Assembly (NCBI GenBank): GCA_964023275.1
Contig: OZ029925.1
Coordinates: 11,739,184-11,803,183, forward strand
Reading direction: 5' to 3'
DNA length: 64,000 bases
DNA from: Norana najaformis
Taxonomy: Eukaryota > Annelida > Clitellata > Crassiclitellata > Hormogastridae
Both the position numbers and the translations under genes were made by a program. Shown here in pieces: positions 36,689 through 47,970 of this stretch. The notes beneath the pieces were generated by a model, which searched no databases, had not been told where the DNA came from, and worked only from the letters and a program-made list of their open reading frames with translations. The number at the start of each line of letters is the position of its first letter. The first letter of the stretch is position 1.

Positions 36689-38397
36689 TGCACTGATGCC
36701 TTTAAGCAATATCGCTAATAACAGCGATGATTTTCCGCACCTACAAAAACTAGCGCTATAAAAAGGCGTCCGGAGCGCCCAAACAAAGGTTAAGTTCTCC
36801 CGAGCCCATCGTAAACTGCGCTCGTCGTTTGAAAGACTTCACTGCCGTACAGAAACGATTAACACGATTATTGTCGGAGTTTCTGGATAGTTTTTCAGCG
36901 ATGTGGAATCACAGACATTTATGCTGAATTAAAATAATCCACTCCAACACTGGATCGAGTCAAAGAACCACAGAGATATTAGCAGTAGATTGATACCACA
37001 GATTACGCTCCCACATAGATGTGCTGCCTGACCTTACGACACACTCACATCTCTAGCGACCGAATACATACATTAGATCATACATAATCTCGCCGCCAAG
37101 AACCGAACTTCAGACACAATGCAAAACGTCCAATCGCAATCGTAATCCCGAGATTTCTATAACGCCCAACCAAAGCCACGTCACGAGGACCAGCTTATTC
37201 ACAGACGCTCAGTCAAAACAAAATCAGTAGGCAAAAAGGGTTCGGTTTCAAGATCCAAAAGTCAGGCAGAGAGACAGCGTGGCAACTACAGTAGGTGATC
37301 TTTGGGATTGGAGCGGAAAGTTAGATAAGAGACAGAAGGGGAGTCAGAATAGGATTTGTGACAGAGGAAACAATTACCAACCCACTGCTGTATCGAACTG
37401 CAATTATGCTATGGCAGTGATTTCAGCGAGCTCTTAAAGAATCATCATATCACTCCTATCCTGAAATCCATTCACTGGCCGAATATCCCGAACGCATTCA
37501 TTTCATTCACTGGCTGAAAATCGCGAACGCATTCATTTCAAAGTGCTTTCTCCAATCTTTGTTCTCTGCAATACTTTCAACCTATTTATTTTCGCAAGAA
37601 CTTTTTATCATCGAACACCCCGCTCTACCCTTTCATCCTCTTACTTCACTCTTGCCATTCTCCCTTTTTACTCATCTTAGGTTCTCTAACCGATCCATAA
37701 ACCGCAGTGCACCTCAACTCTGCAACGATCTCCCTTCTGAATTTTTTCAAATTCTCTTATCCTCTATCCCTCCTATCATTCAAATTCTCTTATCCTCTAT
37801 CCCTCCTATCATTCACCCACCACTATCTATCTCAAGCCCCTCTATCTATTACCCCTCAGGCATTCCATTCAAAACTGGTCTCACCTTTTAAAGAAATTTT
37901 ACCCTAAATCATCCAATCCCCCACCTTCCCATTTCTCGAAACCTAAGCACAACCAGTCGTAGTAGCTAAACTGTAAAATGTCAGTGTATACGGTTTTCTA
38001 TAGCGACCGTATGGCCTTGACCCTGCTCCTTTTTCAATGCATTTATCGGGTGAGATCCTTCATCAGCACTGCACGTTTTAATGGGCGACACACCATTTAA
38101 GCACTCCGTGTACGAACCGTGCTAAGCCACGATCGGTATGCGTACTGGCAACTTCCTCTATCACATTCTCTCTCTGGTCTTCTGGCAACCGGACTTTGTT
38201 TTTCCCATGGCATCTTTAGACTTCGATGCAGCTCATAAGCTGTCGCCCTGTGCTTAGCTTTAAAGTAGCGCTTTAGAGATTTTCGGCGCTAATTACGATT
38301 ACGATACATCTGACATCAGTTTATTGACGTCTATGCATGCTTCTCAGCAGCGTGTGTAACGTCTATGGTTACGACGTGGAGGCAGTGATCAACAAAG
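36689..38397. promoter_or_regulatory. Shared upstream region of divergent CACHD1 and SLC35E1
   Basis: The two start codons face away from each other, 1.7 kb apart. The first 450 bp next to CACHD1 is moderately GC-rich and contains TATAAAAAG at 36757-36765 in plus orientation. A 36-bp unit with ACGCATTCATTTCA is doubled at about 37470-37540. The part nearest SLC35E1 is filled by an old LINE tail. Promoter function is inferred from position alone. Confidence 0.45.
37559..38320 (+). mobile_element. Decayed LINE 3' end, interrupted by a family A repeat
   Basis: The plus frame reads FSNRSINRSAPQLCNDLPSE, the APxLWNxLP motif of non-LTR reverse transcriptase C-termini. It includes a 33-bp duplication at about 37744-37815. 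The tail ends AGCGCTTTAGAGATTTTCGG then ATTACGATTACGATA at 38269-38306. The same tail (GGCGCTTTAGAGATGTTGAG then TACGATTACC) ends the copy at 48199-48595. A family A unit (TTTTCTATAGCGACCGTATG) sits inside at 37993-38130. Confidence 0.65.
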
Positions 38398-41300
38398 ATG
38401 GCGACTGGCGGTGTAACTCCTATGAAAGATGTTGTGCGTATCGTGTGTCTCTGTCTGGCGTGGTACGTGACCAGTTCGGCCAACGGGGTTGTGGGAAAGG
38501 TAGTCCTGAGCGACTTTCCGTATCCCATGACAGTCAGCATGGTCCAGCTATTGTCGATCACGCTGTACTTGTTACCGGTACTCTGGGTCTGGAAGGTACC
38601 GTCGGCGAAGCCTAGTGAGATACCCCTTAAGTACTGGTTCCAGATGATCCTACCGCTCGCCTTCGGAAAGTTTTTCTCGTCCGTGTCGTCGCATATCAGC
38701 ATCTGGAAAGTACCTGTATCCTACGCACACACCGGTACTTAATTACTGAAGTAATTTCTGTAATTATTAATTTATTAACTATTTTGTAGTTCATTTTGGA
38801 GCGGTAACGTGGCATAGTGTTTATTTTGGTGTATGTGACACAGTGGGTGTGGATTTGGTAATCTCTGGATCGGAAGTTTGAACATGTCCTTAATGCAGAA
38901 CTACTTGAACCATCAAGCTTTGGCAAGCCATTTGATACAACTCGTTGTCGCTATCAAATGCCAGTCAATTCACCTCGTGTTTTTTTCTTTTAAGAAACAA
39001 ACGAAATAAAATAATTGCCTGTTTTTTCTTGTAGTGAAGGCAACCATGCCATTCTTCACAGTTCTCCTGTCTCGACTGATCATGGGTGAAAGACAGACCA
39101 GTTTGGTAACTATTTCGCTTATTTTGCCAAAGAAAGCATTTCCAAGCATGTTTAAGTGTATGCAAATGTCATGATGTCATGTAAGTGTATTATGACGTTC
39201 AGAGAAGAAGAACAGCCCTGAACTAAGTCTGAGAGGGAGCCATGGGTTTGAAGTGTTATTTATTTAATTTTAATTTAATTAATGAAGGCAGCCAGGGGAT
39301 GAAGCGTTAGCATCTTCACTTTCTTAGACTCAGCAGATGAGAGTGGGTGACTAGTCCTGTCCCTTGCTGTCTGATCTAGTCATCAACATTGTATGGCAGA
39401 TGCACTCATTTTATAGCCAAGTTCGCTAGGGGTGGAAGTGGAGCAAAAATCTTGAAACATTTTTCTTCCCTGGCAGAGTCAATGTAAAGTCAATGTAATT
39501 AATTTAAATGAAGTGTAATGTATATGGAAAGTAAAAAATGCTGTAAGTGTCATGTTCCACTACTGTAAAAAATGTGCCTCTATGTTATGTAAATGGTAAT
39601 AAAACTGTAACATGTTGTAATTATAATTGAGATTTAAATGTATTGAAAGATTGTATTGTAGCATAAATGTAATGTAGGGTAAGGTAAAATGATGGTTTAT
39701 GACGTACTAAGACTATTGTTAATTTGCATAATTGTGATATTCGCATATTTGATCGATTTTCCTTTATCTGTTTTAGGTCTACCTGTCTTTGGTGCCGATT
39801 GTCTGCGGTGTAGTGATCGCTTCGATAACAGAGCTGTCATTCGATCTGATCGGTCTTGTTAGCGCACTCACAGCCACAATCGGCTTTGCTGTACAAAATA
39901 TATTCTCGAAAAAGGTAATCCAGTCTAATCTAATCTGATCGACTCTAACCTGAAACCTTATAAATCAATACAAAACAAAATACTTTCGAAACATATAATT
40001 TAATCCGAAGAAATATGCTATAATTATACAAAACATGCAAAACGTATGTTCTAAAAAGGTAATATATCAGTAGACTAATATGATCTAACCTCTTCTAATC
40101 AGATTACGCAGGACTTCATGAGTTCATACATATGCCTCTGAGCATTTATTTATATATTTATATGTTTATTTATTTGTCAGCTTAACGACTGTAAGGAATT
40201 TTCTTGTTTCTCTTAACAGTGCTTGCGAGACACAAAACTTCACGAGTTCCGTTTGCTGTTCATTCTTGCGAGCATCGCTGCCATTTGTTTCACACCCCTC
40301 TGGGTCATTTACGATCTCGTCAGGATCATCAATGACTCAAGTTTAGTAAGTATTTGATTATATTTTGGTATCTATTTAGTATCAATTTCACTACTGTACA
40401 ATATTATGCTACTACTATCTGTGATACAATACTGTATAATACACAATACTAGCTACCTGTGATTTTATGTTTATAGTTTTATATATTTCTGTTGTATTTG
40501 TAAATAATAAGCTATTTAATATTAGCCTTCTGCTCCACACCACCGTGGGTCATATATGATCTCAGCAGAATCTTCAACATCTCAAGTTTAGTAAATAGTA
40601 TTTCATTACTTCTGTTATTTTTATATAATTATTATTATTATTTATCGATATTTGTCATGTTCATTTACCTTAAAAAAGCTAAAGTAGCTAGTATTGTATA
40701 GAATATAGAATTGTACTGTATTTCATATGCTGCCAGTATTTTATTGCATAGTATGGTAGCATATTATACATGGTATTGTATTATTGCATGTCCTGCAGTC
40801 TTCCTCGAGGTTTTTGCAAATGTTCCTTCTCTGTGTCTGGACCCACTGCTTGGAACAGTCTTTCTGACCATGTGACACATTCAAGTCACGACTCAAGACA
40901 TCTTTTGAAGATATCTTATGACCGTTGTTGATTTTTGAACTCGTAAAATGCCCTTTTTTCTGCCTTGGCCTTGCTACAGCGCTGTATAAGCTATCTTAGT
41001 ATTAACTGTTAGCTTTATGTTGCATTACACATACCAATAGTATTGTAAAGTACTATATATACCAGCCATAATGTGTAGTAGTTTTGTATAAAATGTTGCA
41101 TTATGTGGTATTTCCAGGCGCATAGCAGTCACACTCCACGACTTGTTGCGCTGCTTGTGATCGACGGCTTCTGTAACTTTGCACAGAACATGATCGCATT
41201 TTCGATCATAGCGCTGATCACGCCACTCAGCTACGCCGTTGCCAACTGCACCAAGCGAATTGCTGTGATCACAGTTTCACTTCTGACGCTACACAACCCA

Positions 41301-41935
41301 GTGACTTCGATCAATGTCATCGGAATGATGATGGCTGTACTTGGCGTACTCATGTACAACAAGGTAACCTAATCTAATCGGGAAACTTTTATAGCACAGC
41401 CATCATAGTGCACAAGACTTACCTGTGTTCTTTATTCTAATAAAAATTTAATCTAACAACAATAATAATAAAATCAAGGAACGTAGATAGTGCTGTACAT
41501 ACCATTATCTACTATATATACTTTAATTTACACTACCCTAATTACCAAATATTCTCTACATGTCAGTACATTTTATCACCAGTACATTATATTGTCTTAC
41601 TATACCATACTGTGCTTACCTTTGCAATGTCATACCCTACTTACCTTACCTTACCTGTAATTAATTTTTCTCCACAGGCCAAGTACGACCAACACCAGGA
41701 GCAGAAGAGGATGCCACTGATGCCCCTATCTACCACCAGCCACAACCCCCTCCTGTCTTCCGAGAACGGGCCGAATCAGTCCACGATTGATTACCTCCGA
41801 AATGCCCCTTCCCTTGGGGTATCCCTTGGCAGCGAGGCCTTCCTCTCGCATTACTACGCCCCGAATGGGGACCTTTCGAGGACGTTGGGCGATCAGGAAT
41901 ACTCGAGTAGACAGTCATTCTACCGTGTCGTGTGA
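38398..41935 (+). CDS. SLC35E1: SLC35E1-type solute carrier, six exons
   Basis: Exons: 38398-38734, 39035-39105, 39777-39914, 40220-40345, 41118-41363, 41678-41935, all GT-AG, in phase, giving 391 residues (human SLC35E1 about 410). The protein is a multi-pass drug/metabolite-transporter (EamA/TPT) fold. Seen: an N-terminal helix with [20 protein letters not shown], the family block [20 protein letters not shown] followed by [14 protein letters not shown], then [20 protein letters not shown] ending [27 protein letters not shown], and [12 protein letters not shown] with [18 protein letters not shown]. The tail is polar and ends SRQSFYRVV. Family knowledge: SLC35E members sit in Golgi/ER membranes and resemble nucleotide-sugar and triose-phosphate translocators; the human E1 substrate is not established. 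The start is the first ATG after an in-frame stop region. Confidence 0.93.
39283..39440 (+). mobile_element. Dispersed repeat family D copy in SLC35E1 intron 2
   Basis: Shares GAAGGCAGCCAGGGGATGAA, GCGTTAGCATCTTCACTTTC, GACTAGTCCTGTCCC and CGCTAGGGGTGGA with the copy at 35884-36015. It is the longest copy seen. Confidence 0.65.
40526..40600 (+). pseudogene. Ghost duplicate of SLC35E1 exon 4 3' half
   Basis: The sequence following an ATATTAG, with TGGGTCATATATGATCTCAG and CTCAAGTTTAGTAAAT, mirrors the end of exon 4 plus its donor (TGGGTCATTTACGATCTCGT, CTCAAGTTTAGTAAGT at 40306-40351). It is open and reads [17 protein letters not shown] against [17 protein letters not shown]. Used as an exon (40526-40590) it would be 65 nt and shift the frame, so it is probably a relic of a tandem exon duplication. 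Confidence 0.75.
40795..41005 (+). mobile_element. LINE C-terminal remnant in SLC35E1 intron 4
   Basis: A plus frame reads [20 protein letters not shown] then [14 protein letters not shown], the FSVxGPxxWNSLP and LK-type ends of CR1/L2-like reverse transcriptase ORFs. It finishes at CTACAGCGCTGTATAAGCTA. Confidence 0.7.
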
Positions 41936-43086
41936 TTCGGTCACAGCTGATTAGGTTTAATTAAGGCAAGGCCGAGTTGAGTTGAAGCCCCAGTTTTGTC
42001 AATGAGATTTGCAGTGCATTTTTTGTAGGTAACTGTGGGTGTTAAATTTGGGTGGAATGTTTCTGCAGGGTGCAGTTTGTTGTGGTTTTAAGCAGCGGCT
42101 GGAAAGCCTGTGGGTGGGAGCAAAATCTATGGGGAAAATTTATCTTCTGTGGGAGATAATTTGAACCAGTGGGGGAAATGCCTATGCGCAGAAGCAAATG
42201 GCATGGAGAAACGTATCTTCATTTTTTGCACCGTGAAATTTGTGCAAATCTTAATATTAGTTTTTCTAGGGGTTGGTATCCCTATGGGGTGAATTTCATG
42301 CACCACTCGGCCTTGCTCAGAATATGCTATTGGCGACCACCATGACATTTTTGGTCTGGCCTCGATGTAAATAGATTTTTTTTCGAACAAAGTTGTTTTA
42401 GAATCAGTGATTGCTCTCTTAAAATTGACGTTTGCTGACGGCAAATGAAAGCATGGCCTGAACTCTCCTAGGCATAAATTGTCTGGTGGAAGTCTGAGGT
42501 GCTTTGGGTTTACAGGCTGTGAAGAAGCCAGGCTTTTTGGGGTATTTTTGGATTTGAAAATTAATTATACAAAGTAAACATAAAAATTATACATAAACAC
42601 CGGACTGTTCTTGTCAACAGGACTTCTGCGATGTTCCTTAACTGTTCTATGTGAATCTTCTCATATGTACATGTTTACATATTTATATAACGCCTTAAAG
42701 TACTTGCTGGCAAGTCCTGCAGTGCACTCGCTCTGTGTGCAGATCCTTGGGATTTGTCCATTGCCAGCACCAGGGCTGAAGAGCGCCTTCCCTGCATTAC
42801 ACTCGGGGACATGAGAGCTTTACTTTTTTACTTACATTACATTTATAATGTAATGACATCTATGGCGTCATTATCATAACGCCATCATAACAGTATCAGT
42901 CGATGGTCACTTCAGGTGTAATCGTAATCAAAATCATTATCTGTTGGAGAAGCCAGGTTGAAGTTAGACTACGGTGGGCAAGCAAGTTGAAACAGATGAG
43001 GTTTAAGTATAGACCTGAATGACATCACAGAACTGACAAAACAAATAGAACTTGGGAATGAATTCAAAGGAATTTTTGAGGATGTC
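41936..43086. other. SLC35E1 3' UTR and downstream DNA
   Basis: Carries the untranslated end of SLC35E1. No AATAAA was found in the first 650 bp after the stop. A LINE-tail-like TTTATATAACGCCTTAAAGTAC occurs at 42681. No other gene seen. Confidence 0.4.
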
Positions 43087-43390
43087 TCAAAAGCATTGGA
43101 GATGAAGCTGTGTTGCAGATCTCAACAGATGCGTCTTAAGGGAGGCAGGAAAACTGCTGGGTGGAGTTAAATGAAACCGTGCATATTTGGAATGGAGTAC
43201 TGTTCCAAGAGGAAGATCCAACACAGGAAAGAGCACAATGAATGTTAAACTCTGTATTTTTGTCATTGCCAATACATTTTCTGGTAAGCATGTGTAACTG
43301 TGTGGCCTTGGGCCACATAAACTGTCTTTTATAGACAGACAGTTTAATGCGTAATTGTCTGGTCTTGTCTACAAGCGTTTGGGCCACGCT
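43087..43390 (-). mobile_element. Probable LINE C-terminal remnant
   Basis: Two minus frames together give SCVGSSSWNSTPFQICTV and, after a frameshift, FPASLKTHLLRSATQ, resembling the SxWNSLP and LKTHLF ends of reverse transcriptase ORFs. More decayed than the copies at 7015 and 40795. Confidence 0.5.
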
Positions 43391-43796
43391 GTTTTTGAGA
43401 GCACAGCGGTGCTTTGTAATCTCGTTTCATTTCGTTCAATTCGGGAAAATGTTTTGTTTAACAGGGCTGATTTATTGTATGTGTTGTTGTAATCTTTAAA
43501 TCTTTAGTGGCTGAGTGATAAGATTTTCTTGAACTTTAACCTCTGTCTCTGGGATTTCATTCCTGGTGCTTTGTGTAAAATTCTCACAGTATTCCATGGA
43601 ACTTCCAAGAAAAGTAGCTGGGTTGGATCTCTGTGCTTCAGCCAAAAGATCTGTCCAGTTCTGCGTCTCAGAAGACTTATGTAACATAACTCAGTATTGT
43701 GTAAAGCAATATGGATGGACATTTCTATAGCGCAGCTGTAGCAAGTGCGTGCAATTTGTAAGTACGCTCCAAATCAAAATCTGATTCTTTTGATGC

Positions 43797-44000
43797 TAGG
43801 GTGGAGTCGTTTTTTTACCCCTGCATCTGGGGTTTGAATCCCAGTGCGTTGTCTAGGTGTGTAATCGACAATTCATTGTCGAGTCATGTAACTTATAAGG
43901 AAAGTTGTCCGGTTGTTGGGTTGTTCTTGGCACTTCAGCCTAAAGCTCTTCGATCTCTGGATCACACCTTTAAAGCAAATTCTGGTGACAAGACTTGTGC
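43797..44000 (+). mobile_element. tRNA-derived SINE (likely)
   Basis: An A-box-like TAGGGTGGAGTCG is followed about 30 bp later by GGGTTTGAATCCCAGTG (B-box-like). The body includes GTCGAGTCATGTAACTTATA and CACTTCAGCC. A relative with GGGATTTCATTCCTGGTG and CTTCAGCCAAAAG lies at 43545-43660. Confidence 0.55.
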
Positions 44001-44109
44001 TTATTTTAGCTTAGTACCATTCCTCAGTGTGGTAGCTGGCATTACCACTTTGTGCTACTGGATGTTTTGGTAGAGGTAGGAAATTGTAACTCCTAGGATT
44101 TTTGCTAAT

Positions 44110-44230
44110 TTGCCAGCCTTAGGGTATAATCATATATTTAATATAAATATATTTATTTAATAAATAAATATAATTTATATATTTAATATAAATATATTTA
44201 TTTAATATATAAATATAATTTATATGTTTG
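44110..44230. repeat. AT-rich duplicated palindrome
   Basis: A block ATATAAATATATTTATTTAA, followed by its near-complement, occurs twice in tandem. It can form hairpins. A related block lies at 45495-45550. Confidence 0.7.
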
Positions 44231-45194
44231 ACGTAAATATTCATGTTCATGATTATTGTGATTGTTCATATCCATGAGCATTATGAATATTCATGGCATT
44301 ATGACTATATCATGATTATTAACAATCATTACAGTGAACATTTGTTTACAAAATCAAAATGACAATGAACATTAGTGTCATGGATATTAATATTCATGAG
44401 GTGTTGATATGCATATTAATATTTGTGATATTATGAATATACCTTTCCTTATCTTACCTTTACTTCTTGTCTAGCATATGTTAGGATTGATAAATTGGTT
44501 TCTTTAGGCAATTGGCTGCTAGGGCTACATACAGATAGGCAGTTATCTACAGAGGCTGATATAACGGTAGCAACTCATTAATAGATATAACAAGCCGGTT
44601 TAGGACCACCCAGTGTTTTTCAGTCCAACAAGAACCCGGCTGCAGAAGCCGCCACTGTCCCACCTCGCCTCCCAGCCACAGTTCAGGGACTGCTTGGGTT
44701 AATGCTCACTCCCACGAGGCTAGCGGTGGGTTGATGCTCCCTGCCTTGGGCTCTTTGCTCTTTGAGGAGGGTAGAGCTGTGATCTTGCTTTGCCACCAGC
44801 ATATCCATACACAAAGCACTGCCCGTGAAAACTGCCGACGGTTTTTATAGGCAGCACAGTGGAACATTCGAAAACTGAAAACTGTCAGCTTCCGGTTTAG
44901 CTAACAAATTTTCCGCAGGGACAGACTGAAGGCAAACTGACAGGACAAAGACAGACTCTTCTGTGCAGACACGAGGCAACAATCAAACTTCTCCCGTTCT
45001 GTCTTCCTTTGTCTCTCTTCTGTTCTGTTTCCCTCTTTGTTTGCTGCGCCGTCCGAGCCCCGCCCAAGAATTCGGCCAAACCCCACTCCGCCGGCCCACT
45101 ACTACACATATGACGTCGGAGCGAGTGGCCTCACACAAAAGTGGTGTTATTTTCTGCAGGTCAGCATAGTCCCACTTGGATTTGTCACATGGCA
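44231..45194. other. Intergenic DNA
   Basis: Contains clustered TTCATGATTATT/ATGAATATTCATG words at 44240-44450 and a GC-richer stretch at 44600-44800 (AAGAACCCGGCTGCAGAAGC) of unknown nature. No gene recognised. Confidence 0.35.
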
Positions 45195-45506
45195 GAATAT
45201 ATCGGACGTGATGCAGTGGTGCTAGCAAAGAATAAGTGGACATGGCTGCTGGTCGGCCAGACAAAGACAGGTGATAGGCGCTGCGTGTTCGAGCACTGCG
45301 ACCAGCACCGTGCGCAGATCTGGAGGTACGAATCCGAGTCCAAGCCGCGTCGGAAGTGCAAAGTGGGCACCCTTTGCACGAGGCTTTGGCGCACTACGGC
45401 GCCCAGAGGTCACGCAGAAGCTGCTCCGCGGCGTAGTGCCGGTGTACGCTTCGCTGTGGCATTAAGACAGTTCCGAAACACACGTCGCTGGACAAGTATA
45501 TATTAA
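45192..45506 (+). CDS. Unassigned cysteine/arginine-rich ORF in a GC-rich block
   Basis: Reading from the ATG at 45192 gives MAEYIGRDAVVLAKNKWTWL, then LVGQTKTGDRRCVFEHCDQH, KPRRKCKVGTLC and an arginine-rich end RRWTSIY (about 104 residues, stop TAA). The block 45230-45470 is much more GC-rich than its surroundings and is open on the opposite strand as well. The WRC/HCDQH spacing loosely recalls small zinc-binding modules, but I cannot assign a family. It may be a retroposed or transposon-derived fragment. Confidence 0.3.
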   Translation, partial: AEYIGRDAVVLAKNKWTWLLVGQTKTGDRRCVFEHCDQHRAQIWRYESESKPRRKCKVGTLCTRLWRTTAPRGHAEAAPRRSAGVRFAVALRQFRNTRRWTSIY

Positions 45507-45959
45507 ATAAATATATTTATATTAAATATATAAATTATATTTATATCGATCAAGCTGCTTGCAGAGCGTAGCTAACCGGCGGCGGCGACCCAACGCGCCA
45601 GACCTGTGCAAGTGCCGCGCACGAAGGGCCCGCCACCAAAGTCCGTCTTATTCAGGGCGGCAGGCCTCATGAAAGACTACCTCGCAACCGTTAAAAAGAG
45701 GTCATTAACGCTTTCAAAAGGTAATAAAACATATGGGATAATAAGACAAAATAAAAAAACAGGTTATCAAAAATAAAAAAGTCATAAACAATCTGGGAAA
45801 GGTCACCAAAAACTGGGTAACTTAGAGAAGGTCATTAAGAAATAGGGTCTTGCAGCTCTCCTGTAAACTTGCGCCATCTACCGGTGTCTTCCAGCGCCGT
45901 ATCCACAGCATCAAGCGGCCACCAATTACATCAAGTGGCCTGTCACTTAATACGGCCTA

Positions 45960-46030
45960 ATATGCATTTATATAGCGCCTTTTAAGAACCTCTACTCGAG
46001 CAGGTGGAGTTGTGTACAAGGCGCGCAGTG
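45960..46030 (+). mobile_element. Dispersed AGCGCCTTTTAAG tail (family B)
   Basis: TTTATATAGCGCCTTTTAAG then AACCTCT and AAGGCGCG form an interrupted inverted pair. Relatives with the same motif or its complement: 6035, 12455, 18300, 18400, 22850, 31625, 32485, 53825, 54308 and 62685. Confidence 0.6.
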
Positions 46031-46255
46031 GAGTTCCTGGTGTTGCTTAAGCAAACAGTTCGTGTACAATAGTCACTGCCAATCGTAAAATTAGTTTGAC
46101 CAGAAAAACGGGCCACGGTTCTCTGCCCCCTCTGCCGACTTCCTTTGTTGTGTGTATACAATCAGTACTCATGCAATATCGTTCTTAGTGTTCAAGTTTC
46201 TTAGTGCCTGCTCATTTAGTTTCCCATTTTACGACCTTCTTTCTTTTTTACGCTG

Positions 46256-46400
46256 CAGAGTGGCATAATAGTTTGCGCGCCGGTTTTTAATCCAGTGAAC
46301 ACGGGTTCTAGCCCGCTAAGCAGATCAATGCAACGACCCAGGAGTTGTTCCAGCGCACTCGCGTCGGGCATCAAATTCAGGTTTACTTATCTCGCGCATG
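46256..46400 (+). mobile_element. tRNA-derived SINE
   Basis: GAGTGGCATAATAGTTTGCG resembles a tRNA A-box arm, and ACGGGTTCTAGCCCG about 35 bp downstream is a good B box (GGTTCNANNCC). The arm spacing fits a tRNA-like head. The body continues through CAACGACCCAGGAGTTG. The anticodon arm does not fold convincingly, so it is called a SINE rather than a tRNA gene. Confidence 0.6.
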
Positions 46401-46762
46401 TAACAAATGCCATAAAAAATAAACATATCGTAAGTTATTAATTCACAGACCAACTTATAACGAAAAAGATAAAGCTGGCATTGATAAATAAAGCTGCACC
46501 AGAAAGGTTAGAACCAAGCTAAATTTTTACGTTTCCATGTAAATTAAACCCATCTATAAAACACCACCTGTTCAGGTGAACGCAGGTCATTAATTCATGG
46601 CCGTAAGATAATGGGGGAGAGGGGAAGTATCGCTGACCCCCCGCTGAGTGGCTTTCGTGTCGTTATTGTGAATAACTGTTACGACGCCGGTTTGCACTCT
46701 GATAAGAGTTTCTGAAATAATGACGCAGTGTTGTCTGCGTTTGTTACTATCGATAAACAAAC

Positions 46763-46765
<3 letters not shown>

Positions 46766-46858
<93 letters not shown>
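46766..46858. repeat. (GA)46 microsatellite
   Basis: A perfect GA/TC array of about 92 bp. A triplex-forming purine tract. Confidence 0.97.
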
Positions 46859-46860
<2 letters not shown>

Positions 46861-47690
46861 GATTTGGAGGGAAGTAGGGTTAAGCAGGAGGGTAGTCGAA
46901 GAGGAAGTGAGGGGGAATGCGGTTGGGGAAAGACAGAGAGAGACGGTGCACTGTAAAAAGGTGGTATCGTGGTGGACAATTCCACCCGTCAGTGCAATGG
47001 CTATGGCTAGGGTCGGGGTGGACAAATCCGCCTAAATAAGTATAGCCTGGGGTGGCAAGTTTCGATTAATCGTAGTAAATGATGGAATTTCCCACCAACG
47101 CCACCGAATTCAGCGCATGAATTTTGTGTTGGAGAATGATTGTATTGTCAGTGATGTTATTGAAAATATATATTAATTACTAAAAGATTCTAATCCAGCA
47201 TGACACCCTATCTGAAAATAAATTAATAAAATAAAAAGATAATCGAGCGTCGTATCATTTATTTTCCGATAAAGTGTCTCGTAGGGAAGGCGTGTGGTAG
47301 CGCATGGGGAACAGAGGAATGGAATGAATTAGGGGGAAGTATGAAAAGCCGAGTGGGGTTGCTATCAGTCTGATGGGGAGGGAGTGACGGAGAGAAATCG
47401 TGTGGTAGTTAAAAGGATATAGTGGCCGCAGAGATTATGGGGAAGAAGGGAAATCAGCAGGGGATGGATGGAGAGAAAGCGTGTGGCAGGTAGGGAAAAG
47501 AGAGGGACCGTAGGGATTTGGAGACTGAGGGAAGCAGGGTGGGTGGGTTTCAGCCCGGTGGGAGGGAGTAAGGGAGTGGAAACCGGATAAGTAGGCGCGT
47601 GGGAAAAGAACAGGCAACAAGAAACGACAATTCGCCGTCGATCGATGTCACATAATTAGGCACTCAAACGACCGCTTAGCTACATCTCGT
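46859..47690. other. Purine-rich intergenic DNA
   Basis: G/A-biased sequence with recurring GGGAGGG and GTGGGAAAAG words. Similar G/A-biased DNA lies at 51650-52130. No gene recognised. Confidence 0.35.
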
Positions 47691-47927
47691 GCTCCCTCTC
47701 TCGTTCCCTCCCTAATTCCCCGTCTTTCTGTCTGTTTGTCTGTCTGTCTCTGCGTGTCTTTCTGTCCAAGTCTCTCCACGCTGCCTTTGTCCTGGACGCA
47801 GTCTCTCTCATTCTGTCTCTATGTGTGGCTGTCTCTCCTATTCTTTGTCCCCTGTCCGTATTCTCTGCCTCTTTCGTTTCTATCTCTTATGCCTGTTTCT
47901 CTCCTTTTACATTCATATCTCTCTTTC

Positions 47928-47970
<43 letters not shown>
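47691..47970 (+). repeat. (TCTG/TCTC)n tract
   Basis: CTGTCTGTCTCTG-type pyrimidine repeats ending in a pure (CT)n run at about 47931-47967. Confidence 0.85.

Noticed and set aside
36689..36709. N-terminal extension of CACHD1 by seven residues
   Set aside because: The upstream codon is TTG, not ATG; the ATG at 36686-36688 gives a clean signal peptide.
36757..36765. TATA box for SLC35E1
   Set aside because: TATAAAAAG is 1.6 kb from the ATG and next to the CACHD1 start; no evidence links it to either gene.
46256..46330. Functional tRNA gene
   Set aside because: The A and B boxes are recognisable, but I could not form a proper acceptor stem and anticodon arm, and the sequence continues as a SINE body.
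46720..47025. Arg/Glu or Ser/Leu repeat proteins
   Set aside because: Translations of a (GA)n microsatellite.
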